A stretch of DNA of 64,000 bases from Linnemannia hyalina (GCA_019671135.1 JAHRHY010000003.1:1674001-1738000), one strand, 5' to 3'. Shown: positions 20,453-32,612, numbered from the stretch's first letter. Notes: generated by a model not told the origin, from the sequence alone. Numbers and translations are program-made.

Positions 20453-21983
20453 TTAAACCTGAGCAAGGCCGTCCTCGTCGGATGCAGGCTTGGGGGCATC
20501 GGCGGTAGGATCCTCGGCGTTGTGGTGGAGGACGATGGGCATCAAGAGACAGATGCAGATGACAATGGTCATGATGATGTTCTGGGGCGTCAACAACGTA
20601 AAGTCGTCGGGCGAAGCCAAGGCCGCCAAGGTCACACCAGCCTGGACAGTGACGAGGGTGTTAGGGAGGACTCCGACTAAGTTGGAAAAGAAAGTGGGTT
20701 TGCGTGTTAATTCAGGATACTCCTGTATTTGCAGCCGAACTGTATCCATGTTCTTCCATTCTTCCTTCCTGTTATCCTGTCAATCCTGTGACATGACTTA
20801 CTGAGGGTGCCAAAGTAAAAGGTGACGGGGGGGATGCCCAAGTGAGGCGAAGCGACGCTCATGAACCAGTCTACAAAGGAGAACAACAAACAAAAAATCA
20901 GCAGGCTGTCTCCGGCAAATTCGCCTCGGGGTGCTCTGGGCAGATGTAAGCACGCTGCCCTTGCTCTCTCACTTACTGGGGATGAAGGGCGTAACGCGCA
21001 AGAAGGCGAAATAAAAGAAGAGCTCGTCCCTCTTGGCTTCAATCTTTGGTAAATAGCAACGACATGGTAATAACACGATATCGACGGAAGACAAAATGAG
21101 ATTAGTCGACAGAACATTGTCTTTTTTCTGGCTAAATACTTTTGGCGGCGCTCATTTTGACTGAACACACAAAGCAAACATTACCTTGACGGAGAGCTGC
21201 TGGATCCTCTTCTTGAGGTACTTCTCGACGATGGGGTGGCAGACATACCACGAGATGGTGTAGCAGCAAAGGGATCCGACACTGGCGCAGAACAGGACAA
21301 TGATGATGCCTCTCCAGAGCTTAAACAAGGCGCCTCCAAGAACTGACAACATGACCGATCCAGGGATAGCAAATGCTTGAATCCTATGAACATGACGGAT
21401 CTCCTTTGCGTTAGACATTTGTTCTTGGAAAGACTTGGATATTGGCGACAAGGGGTAATAAACAATAGGCAAGCAAGAGAGACTTACGAGATGTAGAGAG
21501 TCATGAAGACAAAGAGGACCTGGTAGTAATGCTGCTTGAGATAATCCTCAAGAAGGATGCTCCAGTGCTGGACATCCTCTGCAGATCTAGGGAACTTGAG
21601 CCACTCGCGCCGATCCCTATGAACAAACGAGGAGGTTTTGGAATACAGGCACCAAGTCAGACCGCCATTGGAGCACACGACAAAAAATAGTGGGCAAATC
21701 CCAGTCGTTCATTTTTTTTCCTGTTCCTGAATTGTAGTCAGGGACTCTGCAATAAAAGTGTGTATTGGTCTTACTCAGGAACATCCTTGGGGAGAGTGCA
21801 CTTGACCAAGAAGTACACGCCGGTGAAGGTGGTGATGGCAAGGGCCAAGAGCAAGAGAAAGCTTTGACGGGGGGTCATGTTCAAGAGACGATCTCTCTTC
21901 GAGTTCTTGTGTGTAGAAGTGATGGCATTGCTGCTGCTGCTACCGGCGACATTGCCGAGCAAAGGGGTCCTATCGTCAGCCAT
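20453..21983 (-). CDS. VTT-domain (DedA/SNARE-associated) membrane protein, TMEM41-like
   Basis: Six exons (21983-21775, 21616-21488, 21383-21185, 21043-20977, 20870-20802, 20676-20453) give 298 aa. A short polar N-terminus precedes a membrane helix (FLLLLALAITTFTGVYFLV). The VTT core follows in order: IQAFAIPGSVMLSVLGGALF, SVGSLCCYTISWYV, FAFLRVTPFIPNWFMSVASP and GVLPNTLVTVQAGVTLAAL. The F-x-x-P-G-S and R-x-T-P-F-x-P-N-W blocks are the family signature. Known relatives TMEM41B and VMP1 are ER lipid scramblases acting in autophagy and lipid distribution; that role is inferred here. The tail is acidic and ends without an obvious retrieval signal. Every intron is phase-consistent, and the family alignment spans the exon junctions without gaps. 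Confidence 0.88.
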
Positions 21984-22706
21984 GAGGTGTTGCGTGTGTG
22001 TTGATTGAGAGTGTGGATCTGGCTAAAAAGAAGGAATGAATGGACCGTTGGAGATGGAGAGTAGGAGTGGGGAGTGGGAGGGAGGAGGAAGAAAAAAGAA
22101 AAGAAGAAAAGGACGCAAGGGGGAGACAGAGGGAGTTAAGAATAGAGAGCGGTAGGTCGTGTGGAGAGAGAAGGGAAAAGAAGGGCTTCTTTGTTGTTTG
22201 TTTATTCGTTCCACTTGCACTGATGGTGCCTGGAGGGAGTTATTGATTGTGGTGCTCTCAACAAAAGCTATGACAGTCATTGTGGCCCTGTTCTCACTCC
22301 ATGTCCTGTGATACACTTTCTTCTTTTTCTTCTATGGGAGGGATTGGGAGGTCACCAGGCTCATGCAGACCATGTCCACGCCATTGCCATTCGTGCACTA
22401 GGCTGTGTCTCTGTTGCACTGGCATTGTACTCTTACTTGGCAAATAAAAAGAAGCCATGGTTTGGGTCATGGCGCGCCCCTTCCACCGCACCAGAATAAT
22501 GTTGGGGTCAATTTGCTTTGCTGCCTTGGCCCCTCGGAGATCTTATTTTTTCAATGCTGACAAAATAGACCCCTTCTCAGCCTTCCATCGTTTCCAACAA
22601 ATGTACTTCTGGACATATCTACAAAAACAAAAACGCAACGCAACGCAATGCACTGCATAGGCATATTAAGCGTGCTGCATGGTCGTTTATATAAGACTCT
22701 ACGACA
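21984..22706. other. Intergenic with GA-rich leader
   Basis: About 720 bp. The half next to the VTT gene is a purine-rich tract (22030-22200), the reverse complement of a CT-rich 5' leader. The remainder is 3' flank of the NmrA-like gene. No gene was recognised. Confidence 0.45.
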
Positions 22707-25214
22707 CTAGTTTTTGCTGGACACGGCGGCTAGGGACTGTTCCCGCTCCCTCTCAAGCTCCTTCTCCTTCTTCTCCTTCTCCATCTCCTTTTGCGTTTTG
22801 GCCAGCTCCTGCGCATCCCGCCGCCGCTCAAACGGGCAGAACGGCTTGGCCTTGAACGGTTTCGGTTTGCCGGCAATACTCCGGATCGTGCCATACTCAC
22901 GCGGCATGTTGACAATCTCGAGCATGTAATAGGCCAAGTCGTGTCGTGACAGGATCTTGATCTTATTGTCCTTGGGCAGCTTGTCAGAACTGACCCAGTA
23001 CCTCTCAGAGAGTTCACCGTCTTTGAGAGTCACGGGGCGGATGATGGACCAATCGATTGAGGCTGAATCGCGTTGGATGATATCTTCTTGGAGGACCTTG
23101 TCCTTGAGGATACCTGTCATGAACATGCGTGAGAACAGGCGTTTGGTGCTGATGAGGTAGTTTCGGAGGCCGAGACAGCCATAGGATGTCACCACAATCA
23201 ACCGCCGGACACCTACATAGAGGCAATGAAAGGGAAGACAAGGTGGATTAGGATCAGTACTGAAAAGAGTATGCATTTTGAATGACAGCGAGGCCAATTG
23301 AGACAAACTGGATGGTAAGCTTACCATGCTTCTTCATCGAGTTGTTCAGGACGACCTGAGAATGGGAGCTGATGGTGGTGTCACCCGACATGGGTCGTGC
23401 CTATGTAGCAATTAGAACAGTAAACACACAAGCTGTCAACAAACATGGTTCAATTGCTTCCTACATGTCACCCAGTACATTAAGGCCCAAAAAAAAGTCA
23501 TGTGTTCAATAGTACAAGACAAACAACATACTCCAATAACGTTGATGATAACATCTTGGCCATCGACGCAGCGATCGATATCGCTTTGGCACGTTGGCGA
23601 ACCTCGGACGATAAGGAGATTCTGGTGTTTGCGGAGCGAGGCATCCCCGACCAGGGCCCTGTCGTCCCTGACGAAGGCTGTGACCCTGTAATTCCGCTCA
23701 AGAGCCTGCCTCACAACCTCCAAACCAGTTCGACCGTTAGCACCCAAGACTATATCGAGTAAGCAAAAATTCGAAAGTAATAAAAAGCGTTAGTGGAAAG
23801 GAAAAATACAAAACGGAGGTATTTGTCAACACAACGCACGTGGGCAGTTAATGCCCCGTTGTGCAAAAAAAAAGGCAAAGGTCAAGAAGAAACAGAATGA
23901 GAGTACACAGGTACTTGTCTCGCAATACGAAACAAAGTGGATGCTCCAAGTTCCAACAACCCATTAAACCATTGGGGCCATTCCCTTCCTCGCTCAGACG
24001 GAGCTGTACCACCAGTGAATGAGCAGTCGATTCCTCATTTTACGAGGCTCTTGGGAAAAGAGTCCATCATCTGATGGATTTCATAGAGAGGAGTAGAGAA
24101 GAAATAAAAGACGAGAGCCGCAAAAAACTCTGCAGGACTGAATCTTACCCAACAAGTATCTCCCTTTGCCGTTCTTGCTGTCAGTGGAGGTCAGGGTCAA
24201 GTTCTCGAGAGACGCCTCGACCTGCTCAGTCTCCATGTCGTCCCTCGACATGGACTCCCAATTGACTGCATCGAGTGAAGAGGGCATCGAGGGGGAATGG
24301 AGAGTGTCCATCAACGAGTCCCAGCCCTGCGATAGAGTCTCGTCGCTCTCATAGTCTCGCTGATGGTGTTCCAACCCCGGAGACTGCTGACCGCCATGCC
24401 TGGGGCGGAGATCATACATCGATTTTGTCGACTGAGTCTTGAGACTGAGTGAGCGTGTTTGTTCCGCAGAGACTTTTGTTTTGTGAGACAACGAAGAACC
24501 CGAGGTCGTCGAGGTAAGGCTGTCGAGACGCGACTGTTGGGAGATGGAGGCGGAGTGGTCTTGGTAGTAGTAGTTGGGTCGCTCGCTCTGCTGGTGCCGA
24601 CTGGCATAGTAGTACATCTCGTTTGTGGGCGTAGAGAGCTGGGATATAAGAGTGTCTGAGGTGTCTGTTGAGAAGATGGATATTTCGGAAGAGGTGTTGG
24701 CCGACGAGGGGATGGAGATGGGCTGTGAAAGTTGCTGGCGCCGTGGCTTCTTCTCCTTCTCGTCCATCTCGGTCTGGTAGTTGAGTTGGTTTTGATATAT
24801 CTGTTTGTAGTCCTGCTGCTTCTGCTTCCGCTCCTGTTTGGCCTGTTGGCGCTCAAGCCGGTCCTGCTGTTGTTGCTGCTCGTGCCTCTGGCGCTTGGCC
24901 TCGAGGTTGGCGGAGGTATGAGGAGGCATGGGAGAGGAGGTGGGGCGCTTGTAGAGGTCGACTTTTTCCGCGTAGGAAGTGGTGTCGGAGAAGCGTGATT
25001 GTAATGGTGATGAAGGGGAAGTGGTGGCGTCTTGTGCCGTTGCCTTTGCACGGGTCGAGGGGTTGAATTGGGAGTAGTATGCATCGAGGTCGTAGAGGTG
25101 GGGTTTTGAATAGGCACTGACGACGGCGTCTCTGGACTTTTGTGTTTCTGAAGCCATGCTGAGTGCGCGTTGAGTGCGGGGTTGGGGTTGGGAACGAAGT
25201 TCTGCGCTGAGCAT
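22707..25214 (-). CDS. NmrA-like NAD(P)-binding protein fused to a long disordered N-terminus
   Basis: Four exons (25214-24149, 23749-23532, 23400-23325, 23212-22707) give 621 aa. Residues 1-350 are a Gln/Ser/Thr/Tyr-rich disordered region with a Gln/Lys/Arg coiled stretch (KQERKQKQQDYKQIYQNQLN). Intron 1 (399 nt, phase 1) joins KGRYLLV to LGANGRTGLEVVRQALERN, rebuilding a textbook beta strand plus G-x-x-G-x-x-G dinucleotide-binding turn (Gly358, Gly361, Gly364). VTAFVRDD, QDVIINVIG, VRRLIVVTSYGCLG and IDWSIIRPVTLKDG follow the atypical short-chain dehydrogenase (NmrA/SDR-a) pattern. The C-terminus is a Lys/Glu coiled coil. The substrate is unknown; such proteins can be redox sensors rather than enzymes. 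An internal Met at residue 20 (MASETQKSRD) is an alternative start. Confidence 0.75.
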
Positions 25215-25587
25215 TGTTGTGGTTGTGGATGCGGATGAGGTTAAAGGAAAGGTATCGTTTGCTGAACAGGAGTGGAAAAGGAGGAGTAGGTTCAGATGTT
25301 AGACGAAGAGGAGGAAAGGAGACAGGTGATCGATGGATAGTCAGTTAATTATGTGCAGAGGCGGAGTCAGGGACAGGAACAACGTGCGGGTATGAGGGGT
25401 GAAAATGAATGAAAATGCGTAAACGTGTGCAAGGGTGAGTGAAATTGCGTCAGTGGGAGTGGGATAGTGAGGGAGTGAAGGAAGGAAGGGAGGAGCGGAT
25501 GAGAGTGAGAGCGAGAGCGAAGTAATTCAAGAGATAGGAATGGGCGTATGAGGAACGATGAAAGGGTATGAGAAAAGTTGAGGAGGG

Positions 25588-25610
25588 AGAAGAGAGAGAG
25601 AGAGAGAGGG
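25588..25610. repeat. (GA)n microsatellite
   Basis: About eleven GA units inside a broader purine-rich tract upstream of the NmrA-like gene. On that gene's coding strand this is a CT-rich leader. Confidence 0.8.
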
Positions 25611-26171
25611 AAAGAAAGAGAAAGAGAGAAAAGTGAAGAAGAGAAGAGAAAAGACAAGGTAAGAAATGAATTATGAGTGGTGATGACACTTACTTGAATG
25701 GGATCGAATTGAAATGACAATATGGCAATTGGAGGCGGTTCCTTTGTTCTCATGGCATGGAATGGTTTGGAGACGGTTGAATTGACTAATGCACTCTGTC
25801 CTTTTTAGTACACTCACACTCACTCAAAAAAACAAGGTTGGGCCACGCCGGTGCTCACACTCTCTTTTTTTACTTGGACTTTTTTTCTTTCTATACTTGA
25901 ACATTTTTACTTCAACCCCATTTGTCCAGCACCTTGGCAATGCATCGATACTTCTTGCCTGCCTGAAATATGCTCCGCTCGATTCTTTGTTTTTTTTTCT
26001 CTTACCCACCCCATCCCACAACTCTCTCTCTTTTTTCACATCCAAATCTGCGTGCATTCCTCTCTCTCTCTCTTTATTAATCTCTCCCATTGTCTGTCCG
26101 AATGCAAGCAAGAAACGAAATCACAAGCACAAGCACAAAACTAATCATGAACCATCAACATCGCCCCTTGT

Positions 26172-26172
26172 C

Positions 26173-26216
<44 letters not shown>
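26172..26216. repeat. (CAA)15 microsatellite
   Basis: Fifteen perfect CAA triplets lie within the gene-poor region. Shorter CAA runs sit in the 5' leaders of other genes here, so this may mark an unannotated transcript leader. No coding exon follows that I can support. Confidence 0.9.
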
Positions 26217-29103
26217 GCATGCATGCACGGCAGACCCCATACCTAAACCATTGAACACTGAGTAGACTTCTATTCAGAAACACGCAGTTCCACCTTGTTT
26301 TTGGCTGGCTCTTTGTTGTTGTCTCTCTTGATCTTCTGGTGCATAAAGTTCAAACATCATCCCACACCACAAGCCTTTTACCGCTTGGATCTTTTTTCAT
26401 TTTTCATTCTTCTCGCATCGCCTCCAAACAACAACGGCGACCAACAAAACAACAAAACAGCATCTTTTTCACTCTCTCTCCCCAGTGGTCCAATCCAAGA
26501 ATCTGATCTACCATTGGCAAATGTGACAATGCAATCGAATCATGAAATGAAGAGATCGTGAAAAATTCCTCCGTCCATGTCCCTATCGCTTACGATCTCG
26601 GAAATTGAAAACGGGTGTTTTTCTTTGTCCGCTGGCTTCTTGGTGCTGCTGCTACTGCTGACTGGCTGTGCGTGCTCAAACAGAGAGAAGGAACGAACGA
26701 ATAAACGAACAAAAGAACGAACATGAAGAAAAGGGAAGTACTTTACCTCCGATACAAGGGAGAAGAAGTAAAGTGAACGGAACTGAGGAGCAAATACATC
26801 CCCAGCAATACCTCCATTAAGACAGCGTGAACAACAACCAACAACAAAATCCTGCTGCAATTAGTTGAAGGAAAAATAATGCGATGATGCCAAGGGAAAA
26901 AAACCTGTGGGGCGATTCGAAGACAAACAATAATCAAGCAATCGATAATCAATGCGGCAGAGAGACAGAGCGCGTTCTGGGCCCAGTTGGATCAGAGAAG
27001 AGGCTATGGGGGCGCATTGGACACAAACTCCACAAAGCAACAAAAACCATTTTTTTCTTTCTTGTTTTTCATAGTAGGAGCGACAGATCGGATCTGGACC
27101 AACCCTCAAAACAAAGGAAAAAAAAAAGAGGCGAGAAAAAAAAAGAAAAAAAAGAGAATGAGGAAGGGGGAGAGACGAGAGCCTTTTGCGCCAGTTCAGT
27201 TCACACACGCATCATAACCGTGTTGTATGCAGCGAGAAGAGAGAAGGAAAAAGAGTTTCGATTCATTCAGTCAGCCGATTTCAACTAAAACCTTCTTGCT
27301 CATTCCTGCTTTCATTCCCTTCTTTCTTACTCGCTTCTCTTCTCGCTTTCGCTCTTGCTCAAATTCTTTATCTGCTGTAGGAGCCTGCTAACCAGCCAGG
27401 TGTAGTAGCATTTCATTCTCAAAGGGGATTGAGATGACAAATGCATCAAAAAACAAAAAAAAAGAGGGGTAGATCTCCAGTCCCTTCTTCACTGTCAATC
27501 CAAAACAATAAACAACCCTTTTCCAACCGACTTTTTAACTGACACTGGGCACAAAAAACCGATAATAAAATTCCTCGGAGGCTGTTCACCCTTCTTTCTA
27601 TCAACCCCCTCGCCCCTTCTTGGCGCCTTATCCTTCTCTCCACAAATGCGCGAAGATGTATTGTTCTCGACAAACAAAGTAATTGTTTTGTTAACAACAA
27701 CATAAACAATGGTGATCAGCAGGTCTCCTCCTAGGCACTGACACCCACCCATATACTCTTTTCACTCTCTGTCTCTCATCCTCATTCCCATTCTCATTCT
27801 CATTCTCATTCTGTTGCTCTCTCTCTGTCTCTCACCATTCTGCTGCAAGACCTCAAAGCTGCACCTAGTTTGCAACATGCATTTGAGAGAAATGAGGACT
27901 ATACAGAAAACAAGAAAAAAACTCAAACCTTCATCCATGTCCACAATATTTAATCCTCTCTTGCATTCCACACTTTCATGCTCTGGCTCACCTCTATTTC
28001 TCTCTTCACCAGAGCTTAGCTTCAATAAGGCGCTCCATATCCATTAACGGTCAATCGAGGGGAAGGAAAATAAGAGAACGGTGGTCGAGACCCTTCCTCC
28101 TTCTCCTCCACCCATTCAACCTTTCAACCCTTCTTCGATCTCTCCGCACCTTTCGGAGCTGTGCACGTTTTTTGTTGTATCTCTCGGAATTTGGACCTCA
28201 ACCCACCACGCTCACTGGGCCATAAGAACTTTGTATTGTTAGCTTTACGCCCAAAGGTTGGACATGTGTCCAAACTTTTTGTCGGTAGGGCGCCATGGCC
28301 AGGACAATTGGAGTGAAACCTGCATTATGTGATCGATTATCTCTCTCCCTCCCCTCCCCTTCTCTTCTTCTCTTCTTCCATCCCTCGCTCCATCTCTCCC
28401 TCGTTTTGCGCCCTTGTTTCCTTACTCGATCGGGGATGCTTACATGAGCTAGCATGACCCCGAATGGCTGGGCCAGCCCTACTTTGAGAGTGAATCTCCA
28501 CTCACCCACAAAAACAAAAACTGACTAGAAGCACCCAAAAGTCCAAGAGAAAAAAGAGGAAAAATTGCCTTCCGACAAACGACAAACAAGTATGGCAAAG
28601 TGTTCTTCCTTCTCTTCTTTCTCCTTCTCCCTCGAAAGTGACGACAGCCACAACGTGGCCATTGGTTCAGGTATGTCCTCAACAGTCAACTCTGAGTCGA
28701 GGTACAAACAACCTTCAACTCAGTTGTTTTTTTTGTCTATACAATAAACTTGTTATAAGCCCTACTTTGGTGGCTGATACATTCTGCGGCGGCGGATGGA
28801 GTGAAAGAAGGAGGGTATGAAGGAAAGGGCTGTCGCGTTTGTTTTGTGCTTGACTCGAGACGATAGGTTCTTTTATCTCGCCCAATCAGATCAATCGCTG
28901 AGCTACGTCACGTATTTCTTTTCTTTTCTTTGTAACCATTGACTCCTGACTTTCCATTACACGACGAACGCGAACGACGCGACTTTTTCTTCACACGTTC
29001 ACAGAGCTCGAAACCCTACAAACGACAAGGAGCTATTCCTATCAGCCCACCAAAAAAGAAACAGTATTATTACAACGAGGAACAGCAACAAAAGACAAAG
29101 ACC

Positions 29104-31682
29104 ATGCGCATCACTTCCATTCCAATCGTGATCACTTTGGCGTTGAGCCTTGTCCATGCGAATGTCGCTACCGACAACAAGCTGCCTCGAGGAGTCGCAC
29201 CCTCGAGTAAGTGACAATTAGTATTTTCTCGCTTCTAGTTTGTATTGTGAAGCGGTGGACTAACGCAGTCTCACTTGAATTGAATGGCATAGGGGCCAAG
29301 GTGTATACTCCGGATACGAAGGGACAATTTGCGTGTCTGGATGGATCAAAGACGATTCCTTTCACGGCCGTCAACGACGACTACTGCGACTGCCCCGATG
29401 GATCGGATGAGCCAGGTACGACCACGACCAATTCTTTGAAACAGAAGAAGATTCAATCACCAATAGCTGATCATTGCACTTTGATCGAGAGATAAACTGA
29501 TCATTAATTAAATCTTTCTAAATAGGCACGGCTGCGTGTGGAACAGGGTACTTTTACTGCTCAAACATCGGGCACACCCCAGCTTACATCAAAACCTCGC
29601 GACTCAACGACGGCGTCTGTGATCCTGAGTGCTGTGATGGCTCGGACGAGTTCGATGGTCAGACACACTGTCCCAATGTCTGTGAGCAGGTCGGAGCCGC
29701 ATCTCGAATGGAACGCGAGAAGCTGGAGAAGATTTACGAGGAGGGGAACAGGATCAGGAAGGAGTATGTTGCGTATGGACAGAGTTCCAAGACGAAACTG
29801 AAGGAGCAGCTCGATAAACTCCAGGCGGCTTCGGTGTCTGTCAAGGAGGCTGCTGCTGATGCCAAGGGTGTGTATCCAGACGATCAGCTCGTACTTTGTG
29901 TATACATGTATTACTTCTCACCATACAGTATGAATATCAGCAAACTTATACCCTTGTCCTCGCTCTGACACACTCTTCATAGCTACACTTGATGCTGCAA
30001 ACGCAAAGTTGAAGGAATATCTGGAAAGCACCAAATTGGAGCGGGAGGCAGCACGCGAACGCCAGCTGGCCCCTTTGATAGAGCAACAAACCCAAAGAGC
30101 CGAACACGCCAACAAGATCAAGAGCCTCTTCCGCACAACACTGGATGACCTCAAGGAGAACCACAACAAGAACTTCCACGATATGGCTGTCAAGTCTACC
30201 ATTTCTGGATACGATGAGTATTTGGAGGAGCTCAAGAAGCAAGAAGAGGATGAGAAGAACAGCGATACCAACAACAAGGAGGAGAAGGAGAAGGCGCGGT
30301 CTGCATTGGAACGTATGCACGCCGCACAGGACGCGACATATGACGCCAAGAAGGATATTGGGCTCATGTTCGGGCTGATCAAGGAAATGAAGGAAAAGTA
30401 CAACACCGAGTACAACGACGAGGCTGTCCTGAAGGCGATCAAGGTTCTGGACGAATTTGCGCCCACCTGGGATGATAGTTCCAACGACTTTGTTGGCGAG
30501 GAGTTTATTGAGATCCCAGATGAGGATGCAAGCGACAAGAAGGAGGAAGTCAAGCCAGAAGGTAAAAGATGCTTCATCAATGCTGTGGATGGAAAAAATG
30601 TCATGATAAATATTGTGACATCTCACTCTGTGTTGCTTTTCGTTGTCACATAGATAAAGGAGCTCTTGGCGAAGTGTACAACCGACTCCAGAAGGGCTTC
30701 AGCAAGATCGGACTTGGCTTCTTGTTCAAGGGATCCAAAGTCAGCAAGAGCGGTCAGTTTCTGTGCGCCATCACACTCGACTTGCCTTTTCATGTTGTTT
30801 TTCTTTTTGAGATGGCGAATATCGTTTTACTAACTGGGTCACTTTATGATGCTATAGAGGTCGAAATTGCACAGGAGGCATACAACAAGGCATCGGAGGA
30901 GGAGAGGAAATCCCTGGAGGAGATTCAGAAGCTAGAGAAGAATGTCAACACGGATTACGGACCCGATGAGGCCTTCGCCAAGCTGGTCGATCGGTGCATT
31001 GAGTTCAAGGAAATCGAGTATGCTCTTCTCTTTTGCTACCACTAACAGGCGGATGCTTTGTTGTTATAACTAAAAGTGATCTGAAAGCTTGCTAACCCTT
31101 TTTTTTACAATTCATAGGTACACATACACGGTTTGCCTGTTTGGTGAGGCGAAGCAAAAGTCGCACTCAGACACATCACTCGGGTAAGTAGAAAAAGGTG
31201 TTTATCGCTGTGTAAGGAGCAAAGGAAGCGAGGACTCAGATGGCTAACATCCTTCCGTCCCACATTTATTTTCTTGTCTCTTCTTTTTCCTTGCTTTTCG
31301 CAGCACTTTCTCGAGCTGGGAGGGAGACAACTACGACACACAACTGTACACTGGAGGAGCCAGGTGCTGGAACGGACCCGAGCGATCTGTCAAGGTAACG
31401 CGAAGACGATAAAAAAAACGACACTCGCCCTTTACCATGGTTATGAAGGAGTAGTAGATCACACACTAACATGGCAAGTCTTTTTTTTTTATATAGGTGA
31501 TTATGACATGCGGGACGGAGAATAAGATCGTGGCGGTGTCTGAGCCTTCCAAATGCGAATACCTGTACAAGATGGAGACACCAGCTGTCTGCCGCGATCT
31601 CTCGGAGGATGCCAAGAACGGCAGCAACAGCAACCTGCGTGAGGCGGTATATCCCGGCGAGAAGAAGCATGATGAACTGTAG
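29104..31682 (+). CDS. Glucosidase II beta subunit (ER, HDEL)
   Basis: Nine exons (29104-29206, 29293-29415, 29526-29867, 29983-30561, 30654-30752, 30858-31017, 31118-31183, 31304-31394, 31497-31682) give 582 aa. A signal peptide (about 1-20, [11 protein letters not shown]) leads to two LDL-receptor-A-like cysteine modules, [16 protein letters not shown] and [15 protein letters not shown], which bind Ca in the family. A long acidic coiled coil follows. A C-terminal MRH lectin domain carries the mannose-contact residues (Gln in CLFGEAKQK, Arg in GGARCWNG, Glu and Tyr in [10 protein letters not shown]). The protein ends in HDEL. It holds the catalytic alpha subunit in the ER for N-glycan glucose trimming. 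The acceptor of exon 2 has an in-frame alternative 24 nt upstream. Intron 3 uses a GTGTGT donor and intron 5 GTCAGT. Confidence 0.93.
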
Positions 31683-31787
31683 ATTGAGCAAAATAGCGGC
31701 TGGTGTTTATTTACAATATTACTTGCGAATTTTCATCGCAGACGAGAAAAGAAGTTGAAAGGGAGAAAACCATAACCATGTTCTAAT

Positions 31788-32612
31788 TTACTCGATCCTG
31801 ACGGAAAGTGGGGTCGTGTAGGCGTTGGTACGGCTGTTGGGGCCGTTGGACTTCTCGAGGACCTTACCCTTGCATCCAGTATCACGGTAGAAGGTGTAGG
31901 TCTGATTAGCCTTAGCCTTGTAGCTCAACACACCTTGACCATTCAACCTGTGGCACTTCTTGCCCGACAGCTTTGCAGAGCTCGAGCCCTTGTACCAGGG
32001 CTGTCCGAACAAGATCAAATCCGATCCAGAGGAGGAGTTACCCGACACGCTATGGTTGGATAGGTACTGGACACGGATGGAGCAGGGCTTGAAGGGCTGC
32101 TTAATCTGATCCCTCATCTCGTCTGTTGTACGGAAGATAACGGCACCATAGCAATCATCGCCCTCATAAAAGATGTACGCCTTGTTGGGCAGACCCTTGT
32201 AGCCGCGGACCTCGACACAGTGGATGTTGACACAGCCGTCGCCGTTGAAGCGCTGGCGGTCGGCGATGTAGTTGCTCTGGGAGTAGGTCTCGAAGTCCCA
32301 GCTGTAGGGCTCGCGCTCTACGGAGATTTCGTGCGTGGAGACGAAGAACGAGGAGCGGCCCTCTTGGTCGATGGAGTGGGGGACTACCGTGCTGTCAGAT
32401 TCGAGGGTCTTGGGGATGATGGTGGTGGCGTCGGAGTAGGTGTCTTCGCGGAAGGCGCTGACGTGGAAGCGGGGGGTGCCGAATGTTTGGACGTGGGTGC
32501 CAGCTTCTGGATGTTGGGTGGTGGCAGTGGCCAAGCCGATGGCCATGGCAATGGTGGCAGTGGCCAAGCCGATGGCCATGGCAATGGTGGCCAAGGATGC
32601 GATGATATTCAT
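31788..32612 (-). CDS. Secreted protein with two internal repeats, 274 aa
   Basis: One exon. The N-terminus is a signal peptide whose hydrophobic core is duplicated (TIAMAIGLATA twice, residues about 9-31). The mature part has no membrane helix. Two similar modules are visible: residues about 131-182 and 219-273. Each starts with a Cys, contains Y-x-F-Y-x4-C-x-G-x-V (AYIFYEGDDCYGAV and TYTFYRDTGCKGKV) and ends in an S-[IV]-R-[VI] strand. This suggests a repeated small beta-sheet fold, perhaps disulfide-bonded. I do not recognise a named family; a secreted cell-surface or host/environment-facing protein is an inference. It converges on the glucosidase II beta gene, with about 105 bp between stops. 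Confidence 0.75.
   Translation of the reverse strand: MNIIASLATIAMAIGLATATIAMAIGLATATTQHPEAGTHVQTFGTPRFHVSAFREDTYSDATTIIPKTLESDSTVVPHSIDQEGRSSFFVSTHEISVEREPYSWDFETYSQSNYIADRQRFNGDGCVNIHCVEVRGYKGLPNKAYIFYEGDDCYGAVIFRTTDEMRDQIKQPFKPCSIRVQYLSNHSVSGNSSSGSDLILFGQPWYKGSSSAKLSGKKCHRLNGQGVLSYKAKANQTYTFYRDTGCKGKVLEKSNGPNSRTNAYTTPLSVRIE
32520..32585. repeat. 33-bp tandem duplication inside a signal peptide
   Basis: Two perfect 33-bp copies (32520-32552 and 32553-32585) lie in frame in the secreted-protein gene and lengthen the hydrophobic core by 11 residues. A partial third copy (GGTGGCCA) follows. Confidence 0.95.

Larger units (their letters stand above)
25215..29103. other. Gene-poor divergent region of 3.9 kb
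   Basis: The region lies between the NmrA-like gene (minus) and the glucosidase II beta gene (plus). It is dominated by simple sequence: GA/TC tracts (25440-25680), oligo-T, a (CAA)15 run, A-rich stretches (27110-27165), and TC-rich stretches at 27760-27840 and 28340-28400. Several open frames of 80-160 codons are low complexity, overlap on both strands and show no domain. It may hold long leaders or non-coding transcripts, but no gene can be supported. Confidence 0.45.

Noticed and set aside
25789..26265. 158-codon plus-strand frame ending in poly-Asn
   Set aside because: The composition is that of a CT-rich leader plus the (CAA)15 run; no domain, no plausible splice partner and weak start context.
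26884..27288. 134-codon plus-strand frame with Lys/Glu-rich end
   Set aside because: It is produced by an A/G-rich tract and overlapped by equally long frames on the other strand.
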